DNA from: Cryomorphaceae bacterium
GTDB taxonomy: Bacteria > Bacteroidota > Bacteroidia > Flavobacteriales > UBA7430
NCBI GenBank assembly: GCA_019649675.1
Contig: BOWN01000001.1
Span: forward strand, 145,979-209,978
Direction of reading: 5' to 3'
DNA length: 64,000 bases
Each line of letters begins with the position of its first letter. Position 1 is the first letter of the stretch. The notes under the pieces were generated by a model. The model saw only the letters and a program-made list of their open reading frames with translations. It did not search any database and was not told where the DNA came from. This document shows positions 1-10,306 of the stretch, piece by piece. The position numbers and the translations under genes were made by a program.

Positions 1-347
1 ATTCGATCGTACATCAAGGGTTTTATCGTTGTAAGAGACACCTGGGGTTACCAATTCAGTAACACCCTCTTCACTATTTTCTTGGTTGCTTTTGGATCTT
101 CCAGCTGATCACAAATGGCTACTCTACATCCCGATCGAACTAACTTAGGTAAATAGGTATCTAGAGAGTGGTGAGGAAATCCAGCCAATTCAATTTTTGA
201 ACTTCCGTTGGCACGGTTGGTCAAAACAATCCCTAAAATCCGTGCAGCCTTTATTGCATCTTCACCAAAAGTCTCATAAAAGTCTCCAACTCTAAATAAA
301 AGTAAAGCATCAGGATACTTTGCTTTTATTGCATTGTATTGCTGCAT
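1..347 (-). CDS. mutS: DNA mismatch repair protein MutS, N-terminal part
   Basis: This is the mismatch-recognition ATPase of methyl-independent mismatch repair; only its first ~115 residues are in the window and the rest runs off the left edge. The N-terminal mismatch-binding domain is recognisable from [17 protein letters not shown], which holds the Phe-x-Glu (F23, E25 from the chosen Met) that stacks on the mispaired base. After KKIVKR the frame breaks near position 60-75 and GVTELVTPG, the normal continuation, resumes in another frame. A TAA lies just upstream of the ATG at 345-347, although a TPL-like extension in the same frame suggests the true start is slightly farther upstream across an A-run error. 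Confidence 0.9.
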
Positions 348-462
348 CAGAGGGGTTCTTTTCTTTTTTTAGCTGCGTTTGCCAATTGAGTTGCTATTAT
401 ATTGATTATTTTGCAGTTGATTTGAACAAAGGACTAAGATATTAATTCTGAGCGACAAGAAG

Positions 463-980
463 ATGCGAAAGCTAAAAAATAGTGAACTAAACAGACTCAG
501 TGTCGAAGCATTTAAAAAAGTAAAAAAAACACCTATCGTTGTTGTTTTAGACAACATCCGAAGCTTAAATAATATCGGATCGGTGTTTAGAACATCAGAT
601 GCTTTTTAATAGAAAAATCTACATCTGTGGTATTACAGCAAAGCCGCCACATCGCGACATCCAAAAACAGCGCTTGGCGCCACGGAATCTGTAGATTGGG
701 CATATATCGAAAACACCATAGAATGTATAAATCATCTGCAAAAAGAAGGGTACTACTGTATCGCTATTGAACAGGCAGAACAAAGTTTAATGCTGAATGA
801 ATTTCACAGCAGACAACACGAAAAGATTGCTGTTGTTTTTGGAAATGAAGTCAAGGGTGCAGCAATCAGTTATAGATCGATGCGATAATTGTATTGAGAT
901 CCCTCAATTGGGAACAAGCACTCGCTTAATATTTCTGTTAGTGCTGGTATTGTTTTATGGCATTTATTTAAAGAAAATAA
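463..980 (+). CDS. TrmH/SpoU-family RNA 2'-O-methyltransferase (frameshifted)
   Basis: This is a SAM-dependent RNA ribose methyltransferase of the SPOUT class, about 175 residues. Family motifs appear in order across frames: VVLDNIRSLNNIGSVFRTSDA (motif 1, with the N-x-G-S-x-x-R substrate/SAM region), VVFGNEVKGV (motif 2), and EIPQLG followed by SLNISVSAGIVLWHLF (motif 3). At least five single- or double-base losses break the frame, near 603-607, 613, 672, 859 and 916. The C-terminus is uncertain: after the last break the frame runs to a TAA at 1033-1035 beyond the terminator hairpin, so the real stop is probably near 980. The gene is divergent from mutS. The RNA target cannot be told from sequence. 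Confidence 0.8.
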
Positions 981-988
981 TAGTCATA

Positions 989-1020
989 AAAAATTCCCTT
1001 CTGTACAGAAGGGAATTTTT
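989..1020. terminator. Bidirectional rho-independent terminator
   Basis: A perfect 15-bp inverted repeat (AAAAATTCCCTTCTG, TA loop, then its complement) with A-run and T-run flanks sits between two convergent genes, the TrmH-family methyltransferase and the OmpA-family protein. It can serve both strands. Confidence 0.9.
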
Positions 1021-1039
1021 AGAGTTTTAATTTAATGTA

Positions 1040-2322
1040 CTACTTAATCACAAATTCAACACGACGGTTCATTCTTGATAAGTTGTTCGAAATAACTTGA
1101 CCATCTGAAGTCGTTTCTGAAACTTTGACAGACTCATTAGCCAATGGTGCATCCTCACCTTTAGATTCAGCTGATAAACGTGAAGCATCAATACTAAACA
1201 TATTTACCAAAGCATCAATAACAGCATTAGCTCTACGTAAAGCGATTTTATTATTATTTTCAGAATTACCAACACTATCAGCATAACCAATAACTTTTAA
1301 TCTGTAGCTTGGATTAGCTTGTAGTAAGGCAGCTACAGAAGCCAATCTTTCATAATTTGCATATGAAACAGTCGACGAGTTAAAGTCAAAGTATACAGAA
1401 GGCATAAATGCATCTTTCGCACCTCTAATTTCTTGTCCTTAAAGTTGACAGTAGCGCCTGATGGAGTATTAGGCTCCATATCTACAGAGTTTGCAACACC
1501 GTCATTATCACTATCTAATTCACGTCCTTTGGCGTCTACTTGCACACCACGTGCAGTAAATGGGTCTTCATCTGCATAATCAGCAACACCATCCATATCC
1601 ACATCTAATGCATTCCCTTTACCATCCACAGCAACACCTTCTGGTGTATTATTGTCGGCATCAAAGGCATCAGACACACCATCGCCATCAGAATCTGTTG
1701 CAAGACCTTCTATTTCTGTTTTAACATTAGCAATATCTCCATACATAGCATCTAAGGGATTATTCCATTCAACTGACTCATCCTTTGAACTAAACCGATA
1801 ATTAACTCCCAAACCAAATAACATATGTGTTGAAATAACATCTCCTGTATAAGGTGTTGTTCCAATCGAAGAAGATAAATCTAAATCTAAATTGTTATTT
1901 AAGGCATATCTGAGTCCCATTCCAACATTAGGAACTACAGCTTGTCCTTCATCTTTAAAGGACATAACATTTAAACCTGCAGAGAAATATACATTAGCTT
2001 CTGTTTCTTTTCCCACAGAAAGGTTTGTTAAATTCATAAGCCCTTTCAAAGATATAGCATTGAAACTTAAAGTGTCTTCAGAATTAGATAATCCACCTGA
2101 AATTAAACCACCTTGTAACGCAAGAACTGCATTCAGCTGTTTAGAATAATTGAATCCATATGCTAATTCAAAATTAGAATCAGCTGATACGTAAGTAAAA
2201 ACTCCTGTAGATAAACCAAAAGAAGCATTATCAGTTAATAAACTTTTTAATCCGCCATCTTGTGCGAAAGAACTAGAAACTATAAAAATAGTTAATAGAA
2301 AAATTTTTTTAAAGTTAACCAT
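1040..2322 (-). CDS. OmpA-family outer membrane protein with calcium-binding TSP3-like repeats (one frameshift)
   Basis: This is an envelope protein linking the outer membrane to peptidoglycan. A signal peptide (MVNFKKIFLLTIFIVSSSFAQ) is followed by a beta-barrel region of ~170 residues. Then come acidic thrombospondin type 3-like repeats (DSDGDGVSDAFDADNNTPEG, DVDMDGVADYADEDPF, DSDNDGVANSVDMEPNTP) that normally bind Ca2+. A C-terminal OmpA domain follows (VYFDFNSSTVS, then IGYADSVGNSENNNKIALRRANAV, then MNRRVEFVIK). The frame breaks between the TSP3 block and the OmpA domain near 1405-1440. The restored length, ~428 residues, is usual for Bacteroidota OmpA/TSP3 proteins. It ends against the shared terminator. 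Confidence 0.88.
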
Positions 2323-2405
2323 GTTTGAATTTTTAGGTTGTGTTTCTTAATTAATTAAAATATTAGCCATGCTAAATTGAGACAAATTTAAAAAAACACA
2401 TTGAA

Positions 2406-3035
2406 TTAATAGTTAATTCTATGTACTCCTTTTTCATAAGTTTTGCCTAAAGATACAAGAATCTTCATAAAATCCTCTTTTTGTTCAACAAAATCAATAT
2501 TAGATAGGTTGAGTATGAGTACCGGAAAAGTATTTTGTTGACCCAAAAATTAAAATATCCTTTGTGAATCTTAGTTAAATAGTCATCTGAAATCTTAGTT
2601 TCATAATTCCTTCCACGCTTACTGATATTTTTTTGCAATCGCTTTATATCAGAATATAAGTAGATTAACAAATCTGGTTGAGGCAATTTTTGATGAATTA
2701 TATGAAATAACTTTTATACAAAGCAAACTCATCTTCGGGCAAAGTTATTTCAGCAAATATGAGTGATTTAATGAAATAATAATCTGAGATGATGTTTTTA
2801 TGAAATAAATCTCGTGTATTCAACTCTTTTTAGTTGATGATAGCGTTCAGCTAGAAATGAAAGTTCAAGTGGAAAAGCATGTTTCTCTGGCTCAGCATAA
2901 AATTTTGGTAAAAGGATTGTCAGAAAATTCTTCGTAAATGGCATGAGCCGAAAATTCTTTAGTCAGCATTTTTACCAAACTAGTCTTACCAGATCCTATA
3001 TTTCCTTCAATGACTATGTAAGGGTATTTTTCCAT
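2406..3035 (-). CDS. Deoxynucleoside kinase (frameshifted)
   Basis: This is a deoxyadenosine/deoxyguanosine-kinase-type salvage enzyme that phosphorylates deoxynucleosides with ATP. The N-terminus reads MEKYPYIVIEGNIGSGKTSLVK, where GNIGSGKT is the P-loop; EEFSDNPFLPKFY follows. The C-terminal part has PDLLIYLYSDIKRLQKNISKRGRNYE (LID region with the R-x-R-x-x-E type motif) and ends VSLGKTYEKGVHRINY. Several base losses between 2520 and 2960 scatter it over frames. Restored length is ~210 residues, normal for the family. The start ATG (3033-3035) overlaps the end of folK, so it is probably translated from the clpX-folK transcript. Confidence 0.82.
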
Positions 3036-3517
3036 AAAAATTTACATCAATCTGATCTTCACATTTTAATAACAAATCTGATACACTAATTCCTTCTAAC
3101 TCATGAACCCAATCAGGGGCTATATCTGCAAGAGGTTTTAGAACAAACCTTCGAAGATTCATAGAGGATGTGGCACTTCTAACTTGTGATGATTAATCAC
3201 TAAACCCTCAATCAACAGAATATCTAAATCAATCGTTCGAGCCATATAAAACTTACTATCTGAGCGTTTTCTCCTAACTTCAATTCAATTTCAAGTAATG
3301 CACTCATCAAATCTAAGGGTGCCCATTTGGTAATCAAACAAATTACATTATTTAAATAAGAATCATCATCATAACCCCAAGAGGCTGTTTCATAAAGGTT
3401 TGAAATAGCAACAACATCACCCAGTTGATTTTGAATAAGTGTAATCGCTTTTTTTATGTTTAGCTCTCGATCACCAAGATTAGAGCCTAAACCAATTAGA
3501 ACTTTATGTGTCATCAC
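3007..3517 (-). CDS. folK: 2-amino-4-hydroxy-6-hydroxymethyldihydropteridine pyrophosphokinase (one frameshift)
   Basis: HPPK transfers pyrophosphate from ATP to hydroxymethyldihydropterin in folate synthesis. The N-terminus VLIGLGSNLGDRELNIKKAI and YETASWGYDDDSYLNNV match the pterin pocket. After a break near 3240-3260 the ATP/Mg motif continues as FYMARTIDLDILLIEG (D-x-D) with VPHPLMNLRRFVLKPLADIAPDW, a textbook HPPK C-terminus. The start may be GTG (3515-3517) or the adjacent ATG (3512-3514), two bases or so from the clpX stop. The stop is my best in-frame reading and would overlap the kinase start by about 29 bases; that end is less certain. Confidence 0.87.
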
Positions 3518-3518
3518 A

Positions 3519-4751
3519 TTAACTTACAGCTCTAAGCTTTCGTAATTTCTTTCTAGATAACTTCTCTTTAGCGTAGTCTAAAATCAAATGAAATTCCTTT
3601 TCATCTGATGAAGGCAATTCAAACATTGCATCTACCATAATTGCCTCACAAACAGTACGTAAACCCCTTGCGCCCAAATCAAACTCCTCTGCTTTGTAAA
3701 CAATAAACTCAAAGACCTCATCATCTATCTTGAGGACAATATCATCAATCTCGAATAATTTTCGGTATTGTTTGATAATTGAATTTTTTGGCTCAGTAAG
3801 AATATTCCGTAAAGCTCCTCTATTTAGAGGATCTAAATGTGTTACCACAGGAAGTCGGCCTATTAATTCTGGAATAATTCCAAAACTTTTCACATCTTGT
3901 GGTGAGACGTATTGCAATAAATTACCATCGTCTATCTGTTCATCAATAGCATTTCCAAACCCAAGCGCATTTGTATTCATTCTTTTTGTAATGTGACGTT
4001 CTATACCATCAAAAGCACCGCCACATATAAACAAAATGTTTTTCGTATTTACTTTAATATATTTTTGGTCAGGATGCTTTCTTCCACCTTGAGGAGGCAC
4101 ATTGACAGTGGTTCCCTCCAACAATTTTAACATGGCTTGCTGAACACCTTCTCCAGAGACATCTCTAGTAATAGATGGATTATCACTTTTACGAGCAATC
4201 TTATCAATTTCATCAATAAATACAATACCTCTTTCAGCTAATTCTAAATCAAAATCACAATCTTGTAGTAGCCTAGATAATATTCCTTCCACATCTTCTC
4301 CCACATAACCTGCTTCAGTTAAAACTGTTGCATCTACAATCGTAAACGGCACATTTAACATCTTTGCAATAGAACGCGCAAGCAAAGTTTTTCCAGTACC
4401 TGTTTTACCTACCAGCATGATGTTGGATTTTTCAATTTCCACCTCTTGCTCTTTAGTTCCTTCTTGTAAAACTCTTTTGTAATGATTGTAAACAGCTACA
4501 GATAGTACTTTCTTGGCGTGCGCCTGACCAATTACAAATGTATCTAGATGTTCTTTTATTTCTTTAGGCTTTAACAAAGTAAGTACTTCAGCTAAATCCT
4601 TTTTCACCTTATGTTCCATCTCCTCACTAATAATTTCATGCGCTTGACTGATACATAAATTACATATATGCCCAGTTGTTCCAGCAATCAAAACATCAGT
4701 TTCTTGCTTACTGCGGCCACAAAATGAACAAATTACTTTCTCTTCTTCCAT
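3519..4751 (-). CDS. clpX: ATP-dependent Clp protease ATP-binding subunit ClpX
   Basis: This is the AAA+ unfoldase that feeds substrates to ClpP. It is intact at 410 residues, the usual length. The N-terminal zinc-binding domain shows C8-x2-C11-x18-C30-x2-C33. Walker A is GKTGTGKT (about residues 115-122), Walker B is [11 protein letters not shown], the [27 protein letters not shown] sensor region follows (here with AMLKLLEGT), and the GARGLR sensor-2 arginine lies near the C-terminus. It lies upstream of folK and the deoxynucleoside kinase on the same strand with almost no gap, suggesting a clpX-folK-kinase operon. clpP is not in the window. Confidence 0.97.
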   Translation of the reverse strand: MEEEKVICSFCGRSKQETDVLIAGTTGHICNLCISQAHEIISEEMEHKVKKDLAEVLTLLKPKEIKEHLDTFVIGQAHAKKVLSVAVYNHYKRVLQEGTKEQEVEIEKSNIMLVGKTGTGKTLLARSIAKMLNVPFTIVDATVLTEAGYVGEDVEGILSRLLQDCDFDLELAERGIVFIDEIDKIARKSDNPSITRDVSGEGVQQAMLKLLEGTTVNVPPQGGRKHPDQKYIKVNTKNILFICGGAFDGIERHITKRMNTNALGFGNAIDEQIDDGNLLQYVSPQDVKSFGIIPELIGRLPVVTHLDPLNRGALRNILTEPKNSIIKQYRKLFEIDDIVLKIDDEVFEFIVYKAEEFDLGARGLRTVCEAIMVDAMFELPSSDEKEFHLILDYAKEKLSRKKLRKLRAVS

Positions 4752-4788
4752 ATTCTAAAATTAATAAAGAAAATGATAACACGTTTTC

Positions 4789-7224
4789 TTATTTCAAAGT
4801 ACCATCTCTAAGTTCTACCTTCAGTTTCTGCTCTAAGCTGGTAAATATTTTCAAAATAGACTTATCTACAACCATATCAGTAAGAGTTTGCTCTTCATCA
4901 CTAAAGAAAAAACTTAAAGCATAAGACTTTTTATCTGCAGGTAATTTATCGCCTTCATAAACATCAAAAAGACTAACTTTTTTTAACAAACCATTATCAC
5001 TTTGAAATGCTATGCTCTCTATTTCAGCGAAAGCAACTTGCTTGTTAATTAATAAAGCTAAATCCCGACGCACAGAAGGAAATTTGGATACTTCCTTACA
5101 CTTTATTTTTTGATCTTTAAGCATGCTAATGATTAAATTCCAATTAAAATCAGCATACATGACTTCTTGTTTTATTCCAAATTTCTTGAGAATTGATTTT
5201 CGCACGGTACCAAATTCAAGGATTTTTTTCTTTCTAATCTTATATAAAAGACCTTCAGAAAATATGTCAGAATTTATTGAACTTGAAACAACACCTTGGT
5301 GTAAGCCAAGTTTTGAAGCACCTTTTCTACCATCCCTTTCATGAAGAAAAAATCGACCTTAGAAGAAGTTACATTCCAATTTTCTTCTTGCTTTACGCCT
5401 GTCATCCAAAAAGCCAATCGGTGTGCTTCGACAAATTCGTCTCCATATTTATTATATGTGTTCCCAAACTCAAATAAAAGTATATCTGAAACTTTACGAT
5501 TGATGTTGTAAGCCAAGCTTTCTAATCCTCCAAATAAAGAGTTTGCCGCATGGCATTTAAATCTTGACTCAAAGGATTCATTAACTCTACTTGTGTATCT
5601 TTATTAAACTCTTCTATACCATCGATATAAGAAGATTTTGTAAGCGAATTACTGAGGGCTTCATGAAAGCCGTTAGAGGTTAACAAATCAGAAATGCGTT
5701 CTTTAACTTTATGCGCATCGGGCTTGGCACAATAGATAAAGATGCATTCATTCTACCGGACATCCCCACATTGTTATAACCGTATATGCGAAGAATCTCT
5801 TCAATCACATCCACCTCACGCTGTACATCTGCACGGTAAGGTGGCACAGATAACTTTAATCTGTCAGGAAACTCTTCTAACACCTGAATCTCTAAACTTT
5901 TCAAAATAGATTTTATAGACAATCTATCAATAACTTCTCCCACAAGTCTATCACAAGTTTCATACAGAAAAATCTATGGTAAAATGCTCAATCGGTTTAG
6001 GATAAAGGTCAATAATTTCAGAAGAAATATTTCCTCCAGCAACTTCTTTAATAAGAAGTGCGGCACGTTTTAAAGCCCATATCACTGTATTTGGATCTAC
6101 AGTTCGTTCAAAACGAAACGAAGCATCTGTATTCAAAGCGTGTCGTTTTGCTGTTTTTCTTACTGAAACCGGATTAAAAAAGCTGCCTCAAGGAATACAG
6201 AGTCTGTTTGCTCAGTTACACCGGAATCTAAGCCACCAAATACCCCTGCAATACACATTGGCTCATCCACATTACAAATCATCAAATCATCTGGATGCAA
6301 TTTTCGCTCTTGCTCATCTAAGGTGATAAACTTTGTATCTTTTTCTAAATTTTTAACAATAATTTTATTGCCTTTTATTTTTGATACATCAAAAGCGTGT
6401 AATGGATTACCTGTTTCATGCAAAACATAATTTGTAACATCTACAACATTGTTAATGGATGAAAGCCCAAGCACTTCCCAATCTTTTGCGCAACCATTCA
6501 GGTGAGGCTTCTACTTTTATATCAGAAATAGTAACACCTGCATAACGAGGGCAGGCTTCAACATTTTCTACTTCAACCTCAATTTTTAAATCGGTATTTT
6601 CAACTTTAAATGCATCAACAGATGGTTTTTTAAATCGAACTGTTGACCCTGGGCTGCACATGCAGCTTTCAAGTCAAGTGCAACACCAATATGTCCCAAG
6701 GCATCAGACCGGTTTGGGGTAAGTCCTATTTCAAAGACAGTGTCTGTTTCTAGATTAAAATAATCACTTGCCTTTGTTCCAGCTTTTGCAGTCTCATCTA
6801 AAACCATGATACCACCATCAGCTGCACCCATTCCAATCTCATCAGCACCACAATCATTCCTACAGAGGCTTCTCCTCTAATTTTTCCTTTTTAATTTTAA
6901 ATGAATCCCTTTGTCGTCATACAAGGTTGTTCCTACAGTGGCAACTACTACTTTTTGTCCTGCCGCAACATTTGGCGCGCCACAAACAATTTGAAGAGTC
7001 TCCGCACCAACATCAACGGTTGTTTTTTGTAAGCGATCTGCATTAGGGTGCTTTTCACAAGTGAGCACATCACCGACCACCAATCCCTTTAAGCCACCTT
7101 TAACACTTTCAACTTCTTGGATGCCTTCGACTTCCAAGCCTGTATCTGTTAAAACCTTAGCACATTCTTCAGCACTTAAGTCGACATTTAAATAATCTTT
7201 AATCCAGCTGTATGATACCTTCAT
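4789..7224 (-). CDS. pheT: Phenylalanyl-tRNA synthetase beta subunit (multiple frameshifts)
   Basis: This is the large subunit of the (alpha-beta)2 enzyme that charges tRNA-Phe; it carries the editing and tRNA-binding modules. The start MKVSYSWIKDYLNVDLS is followed by the EMAP-like tRNA-binding domain (GDVLTCEKHPNADRLQKTTVDVG), B3/B4 editing region (TNYVLHETGNPLHAFD, IAGVFGG), B5 domain and a C-terminal anticodon-binding domain (KFPSVRRDLALLINKQVAF, SLFDVYEGDKLPADKKSYA, LRDGTLK end). At least six base losses between 5200 and 6880 split it into seven pieces. The span gives ~812 residues, as expected. pheS is not adjacent in the window. Confidence 0.94.
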
Positions 7225-7287
7225 GATAAATTAGGAGTTTCGAATGAACAAAAGTAAGGATTGTAAGCGAAATAGAATCTTCAGAAC

Positions 7288-7314
7288 AAAAAAAGCCCCG
7301 ATTTTCGGAGCTTT
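7288..7314 (-). terminator. Rho-independent terminator after the cupredoxin gene
   Basis: The arms AAAGCCCCGA and TCGGAGCTTT pair with one mismatch. The A-run at 7288-7294 gives a U-tract on the minus strand, 18 bases after the stop codon of the copper-protein gene. Confidence 0.75.
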
Positions 7315-7331
7315 AATAAAAACCATAACCT

Positions 7332-8307
7332 TTAGTGAGTTATGATAAGTTTTTGCACCTCTATTTCTTTTCCTTTCACATTCAATTTGTAAAAATAAAT
7401 ACCTGATTCAAAAGAACTTACATTAATGTTTGATGAGCTTGTTAACACCTCTTTGTAAACTTGGCTACCAAGCATGTCGTACAAAACAAATTCGGTAGGA
7501 ATATTACAATCTATAGACAAAATATCTTTCACTGGATTTGGATATATGAGGAAGAATGAATAGTTTGATTATCAATATTCATGACTGCTGAAGAAGAAGT
7601 GTATTTTACATCTACACAGACAGAATCAGAAGGATTATTTTCAACTGAAAAACAATAATTAATTATCAAATCACTTTCCTCAGGCATTGTCATAACGTGT
7701 CCAGCAAAATCATCTACCGATGAATTAGCTGGAATATTAAATGCATTTGTAACATCTACTGAAGGTATATAACAGTTTAGTCCAACACACATCCAATTTT
7801 GTTCTGATACTTGATTAGGACTTCGAGATGCTATTACATTTAGAGAAACATTTGTTAAATTTCGAACTTCAAGATAAGCTACACATTCTGTTCCAGTAGC
7901 GGCATAATAGTAATCCTCTACTTCAACTGACAAAGATTGTGTTTCTATTTCCTCAACTGTAATTGAACCAACCATTCCCATTGAGCATGTCCGTACACAG
8001 AACAATCATAATTATAAGTACCAGCATTTTCAAAAGTTATGGATCCCATTTCACCAGCTCCTTGATCAGGAAGTGATGCAGATGCAATTTCATCTGGATT
8101 ACCAAATGATTGTCCTGTTTGAGAGTTAATATCAAAATTAACATCGTGTATTCCACCTAAGCTAACCCATGATACAATATCTCCTTCTTGAATTGTTAAT
8201 ACATCAGGAGTATAAGTCATACCTGGACCAACTTGAACTGTATGAGTTGTTTGGGCCAAATTGGTAAAGCCTGAAATTAAAAATAAGGAAAGTAAAAAAT
8301 ATTTCAT
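7332..8307 (-). CDS. Exported cupredoxin-domain protein with type IX secretion C-terminal sorting domain (frameshifted)
   Basis: The product is a predicted secreted or cell-surface blue-copper protein. A signal peptide (MKYFLLSLFLISGFTNLAQ) leads into a plastocyanin/azurin-like fold: MTYTPDVLTIQEGDIVSWVSLGGIHDVNFD supplies the first His ligand. YDCSVYGHAQ supplies Cys and the second His. Restoring one A near 7978 gives QMGMVGSITVE, which supplies the Met ligand, so the full H...C-x4-H-x4-M set is present. A ~130-residue region without a clear family follows. The last ~75 residues (after a second break near 7530) are a type A sorting domain: IYPNPVKDILSIDC...ESGIYFYKLN...KLIITH. The start was chosen at the signal-peptide Met rather than the farther upstream ATG. 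Confidence 0.85.
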
Positions 8308-8361
8308 ATTTATCTTTTTGTGATGATTAAACAAATAACATACCAAAATTAACAAAAAAAA

Positions 8362-8631
8362 TTACTTGATAATATTCAACTTTTTTGTAATCTCTCTATC
8401 TCCAATAATTGTATTAAATATAAAAAACCTCTTTCTAAAGAATCAAGAGGTAATTCGAACGTATTTTGCCCTGCACTCAGTTTTTGATGAACTCAAAAAT
8501 ACTCTCTGCCCTAGCGGATTTATAGCACAAGTTTCACCTCTTCTAACTTTGTTATTTTGGGAGCAATAGAGCCATTTGGAAGTTGCGCGGATGTTCGGAG
8601 AACTATAAAGAGTTAAAAAACAAAAGCCCAA
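8362..8631 (-). pseudogene. Orphan type IX secretion sorting-domain remnant
   Basis: On the minus strand three frames joined end to end read INPLGQRVF, then LSAGQNTFELPLDSLERGFF, then GDREITKKLNIIK followed by TAA (8362-8364). This is the shape of a type A C-terminal sorting domain (x-GQ-x-V-F, L-x-x-G-x-x-x-F-x, ITKKLxxIK). No passenger protein can be followed upstream: beyond ~8631 lie only AT-rich sequence and a terminator. Either a cargo gene has been deleted down to its tail, or this is a dead duplicate of the tails on either side. The boundaries upstream are guesses. Confidence 0.55.
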
Positions 8632-8693
8632 AAATTTTTCATATGTTTTGTCTAATGTACTTAGGAAACAAAATTTTTAATAGATCAAAAAAT

Positions 8694-8723
8694 AAAAAGG
8701 TTTCCTAAATAGGAAACCTTTTT
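8694..8723. terminator. Strong hairpin terminator after the redoxin gene
   Basis: This is a perfect 14-bp inverted repeat (AAAAAGGTTTCCTA, AA loop, complement) ending in a T-run on either strand. It lies 18 bases past the stop of the minus-strand redoxin gene. Confidence 0.9.
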
Positions 8724-8741
8724 CTTAAAGTTACACAAATA

Positions 8742-10234
8742 CTACTTCAAAATATTTAATTTCTCAGTTGTAATCTTATCATTAACAATTATATTTAAAT
8801 AGTAAATTCCTACATTTAAGTTCTCTACTAAAAGAGGAACATTGTTCAGACCAGCAGTCATTTGATATTCTTTGGTGAATACTTTTTGACCTATAGTATT
8901 AACTAATTCTATGATTACTTGATTTGACTCGATCAAGTTAAGTGATAAGGTAGTGTTATTAAAAGTTGGATTAGGATAAACTGAAATTGAATTCTCTAGA
9001 ACTTCTTCAATTCCAACACCATAAGTAACCTCAAAATGAGAAGTAAATCAGATCCCCAATTACCTGAAATAAATAATAATTCATTTCCATTACCATCCGT
9101 TACGACAATTGATCCATCTGCCCCTGCACCAGAACCAGAATAACCAGTTTGTCCATCACCAAAACTATCATAAGCGTTAAATGTGTAACATCCCTCGGAT
9201 AACTCAGTAAAATGATTATGTGTCATGTCTGCATCAGGTCCACCTCCATTCCATTGATCAGCATTTCCATCTTGATATGATGATTGAAATACAACTGATC
9301 CATTTGAATTTCTGATATCCCAACTTGTTTCGCCAGGGTAGTAATCTGCATTGAACTCTACGTGAATATATGCATGTGATTCAGTAGCAAACTCTATTTC
9401 AATGTCAATAATATCATCTGAGGACTCAAGATCTCCATCCATAACTAAGTTAAAAGATACATTCGAGGTATTCGCTGGTATTTCTGGTAAAGTAATTTGA
9501 TCAGAATCGAAAGTAGAGAGTGAACCCGTCCAAGAATATGAATTAATAACATCACCAGCAATAATTGTTTGAATAGAACAAGAGGTCATTTCTTCAGTAC
9601 CCATATTCATTATGGTTACAATTGGTTCAATTTTTCCTCCACCACAAGAAACTAATTCAGAGTCATATGATTGCATCATAGCATTTAATCCTTCTACTGG
9701 TGCTGGACATGTATTAACAAATACTTCCTGAGCTAAAGACTCAACAGTCCAATATCCTGAACCGCCAGCAGGTCCTTGACCAATCTCTTGAACTCTTCTA
9801 TCTGGACAAATCAAGTAAATCGTTGGATAAAATTCTAGCGAATATGTATCACCTATCTGATCGTCGTTTGCTAAGGGATAATGAATCACTGTTGTCCAAT
9901 CTCCTAAGGCACTCGAAGTAAGTTCAGAAATAGATGTACTTGGATCGGATTCGATTGCCATTGTAAAAGCAGAATTATTTCCATTTGCACCATAAAGTTC
10001 ATCGAATTGATCGAAGACACCGGTCTCTGCAAATGTCCAGCAAGGACCACACCAGGTAGCAAACAAATCTAATAGAACTGGCTTACCCTGATCAAGTATA
10101 TCATACAAATTGTGAGTATTTCCATCAAGATCAGTAATTGTAAAATCTGGAGCTGTTGAACCTGGTTCTAGCTGAGCAAACAAAAAATTTGATGCTAGAA
10201 AAGTAATTAATAATGTGTAAAATAGTTTTTTCAT
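8742..10234 (-). CDS. Exported redoxin (TlpA/thioredoxin-like) protein with type IX sorting domain (one frameshift)
   Basis: This is a predicted secreted thiol-disulfide protein of ~497 residues. It has a signal peptide (MKKLFYTLLITFLASNFLFAQ) and an AhpC/TSA-redoxin domain: PGSTAPDFTITDLDGNTHNL, then LDLFATWCGPCWTFAE with the C-x-x-C redox pair, and a cis-Pro region at EFYPTIYLI. A ~300-residue region rich in Asp/Asn/Gly with beta-sandwich character follows. After a break near 8990 comes a type A sorting domain ending GIYYLNIIVNDKITTEKLNILK. The start was placed at the signal-peptide Met; the reading frame is open 24 codons further upstream without signal-peptide character. The substrate is unknown. 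Confidence 0.87.
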
Positions 10235-10306
10235 ATCAATAAGATAAATTGGGATTAAATTAAAATTTCTCAAATATAAGTGTTTTATTTCTAAAATTAT
10301 AACCAA

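Noticed and set aside
797..1030. A separate 77-residue protein
   Set aside because: Its middle reads as the C-terminal motif of the TrmH-family methyltransferase in a shifted frame.
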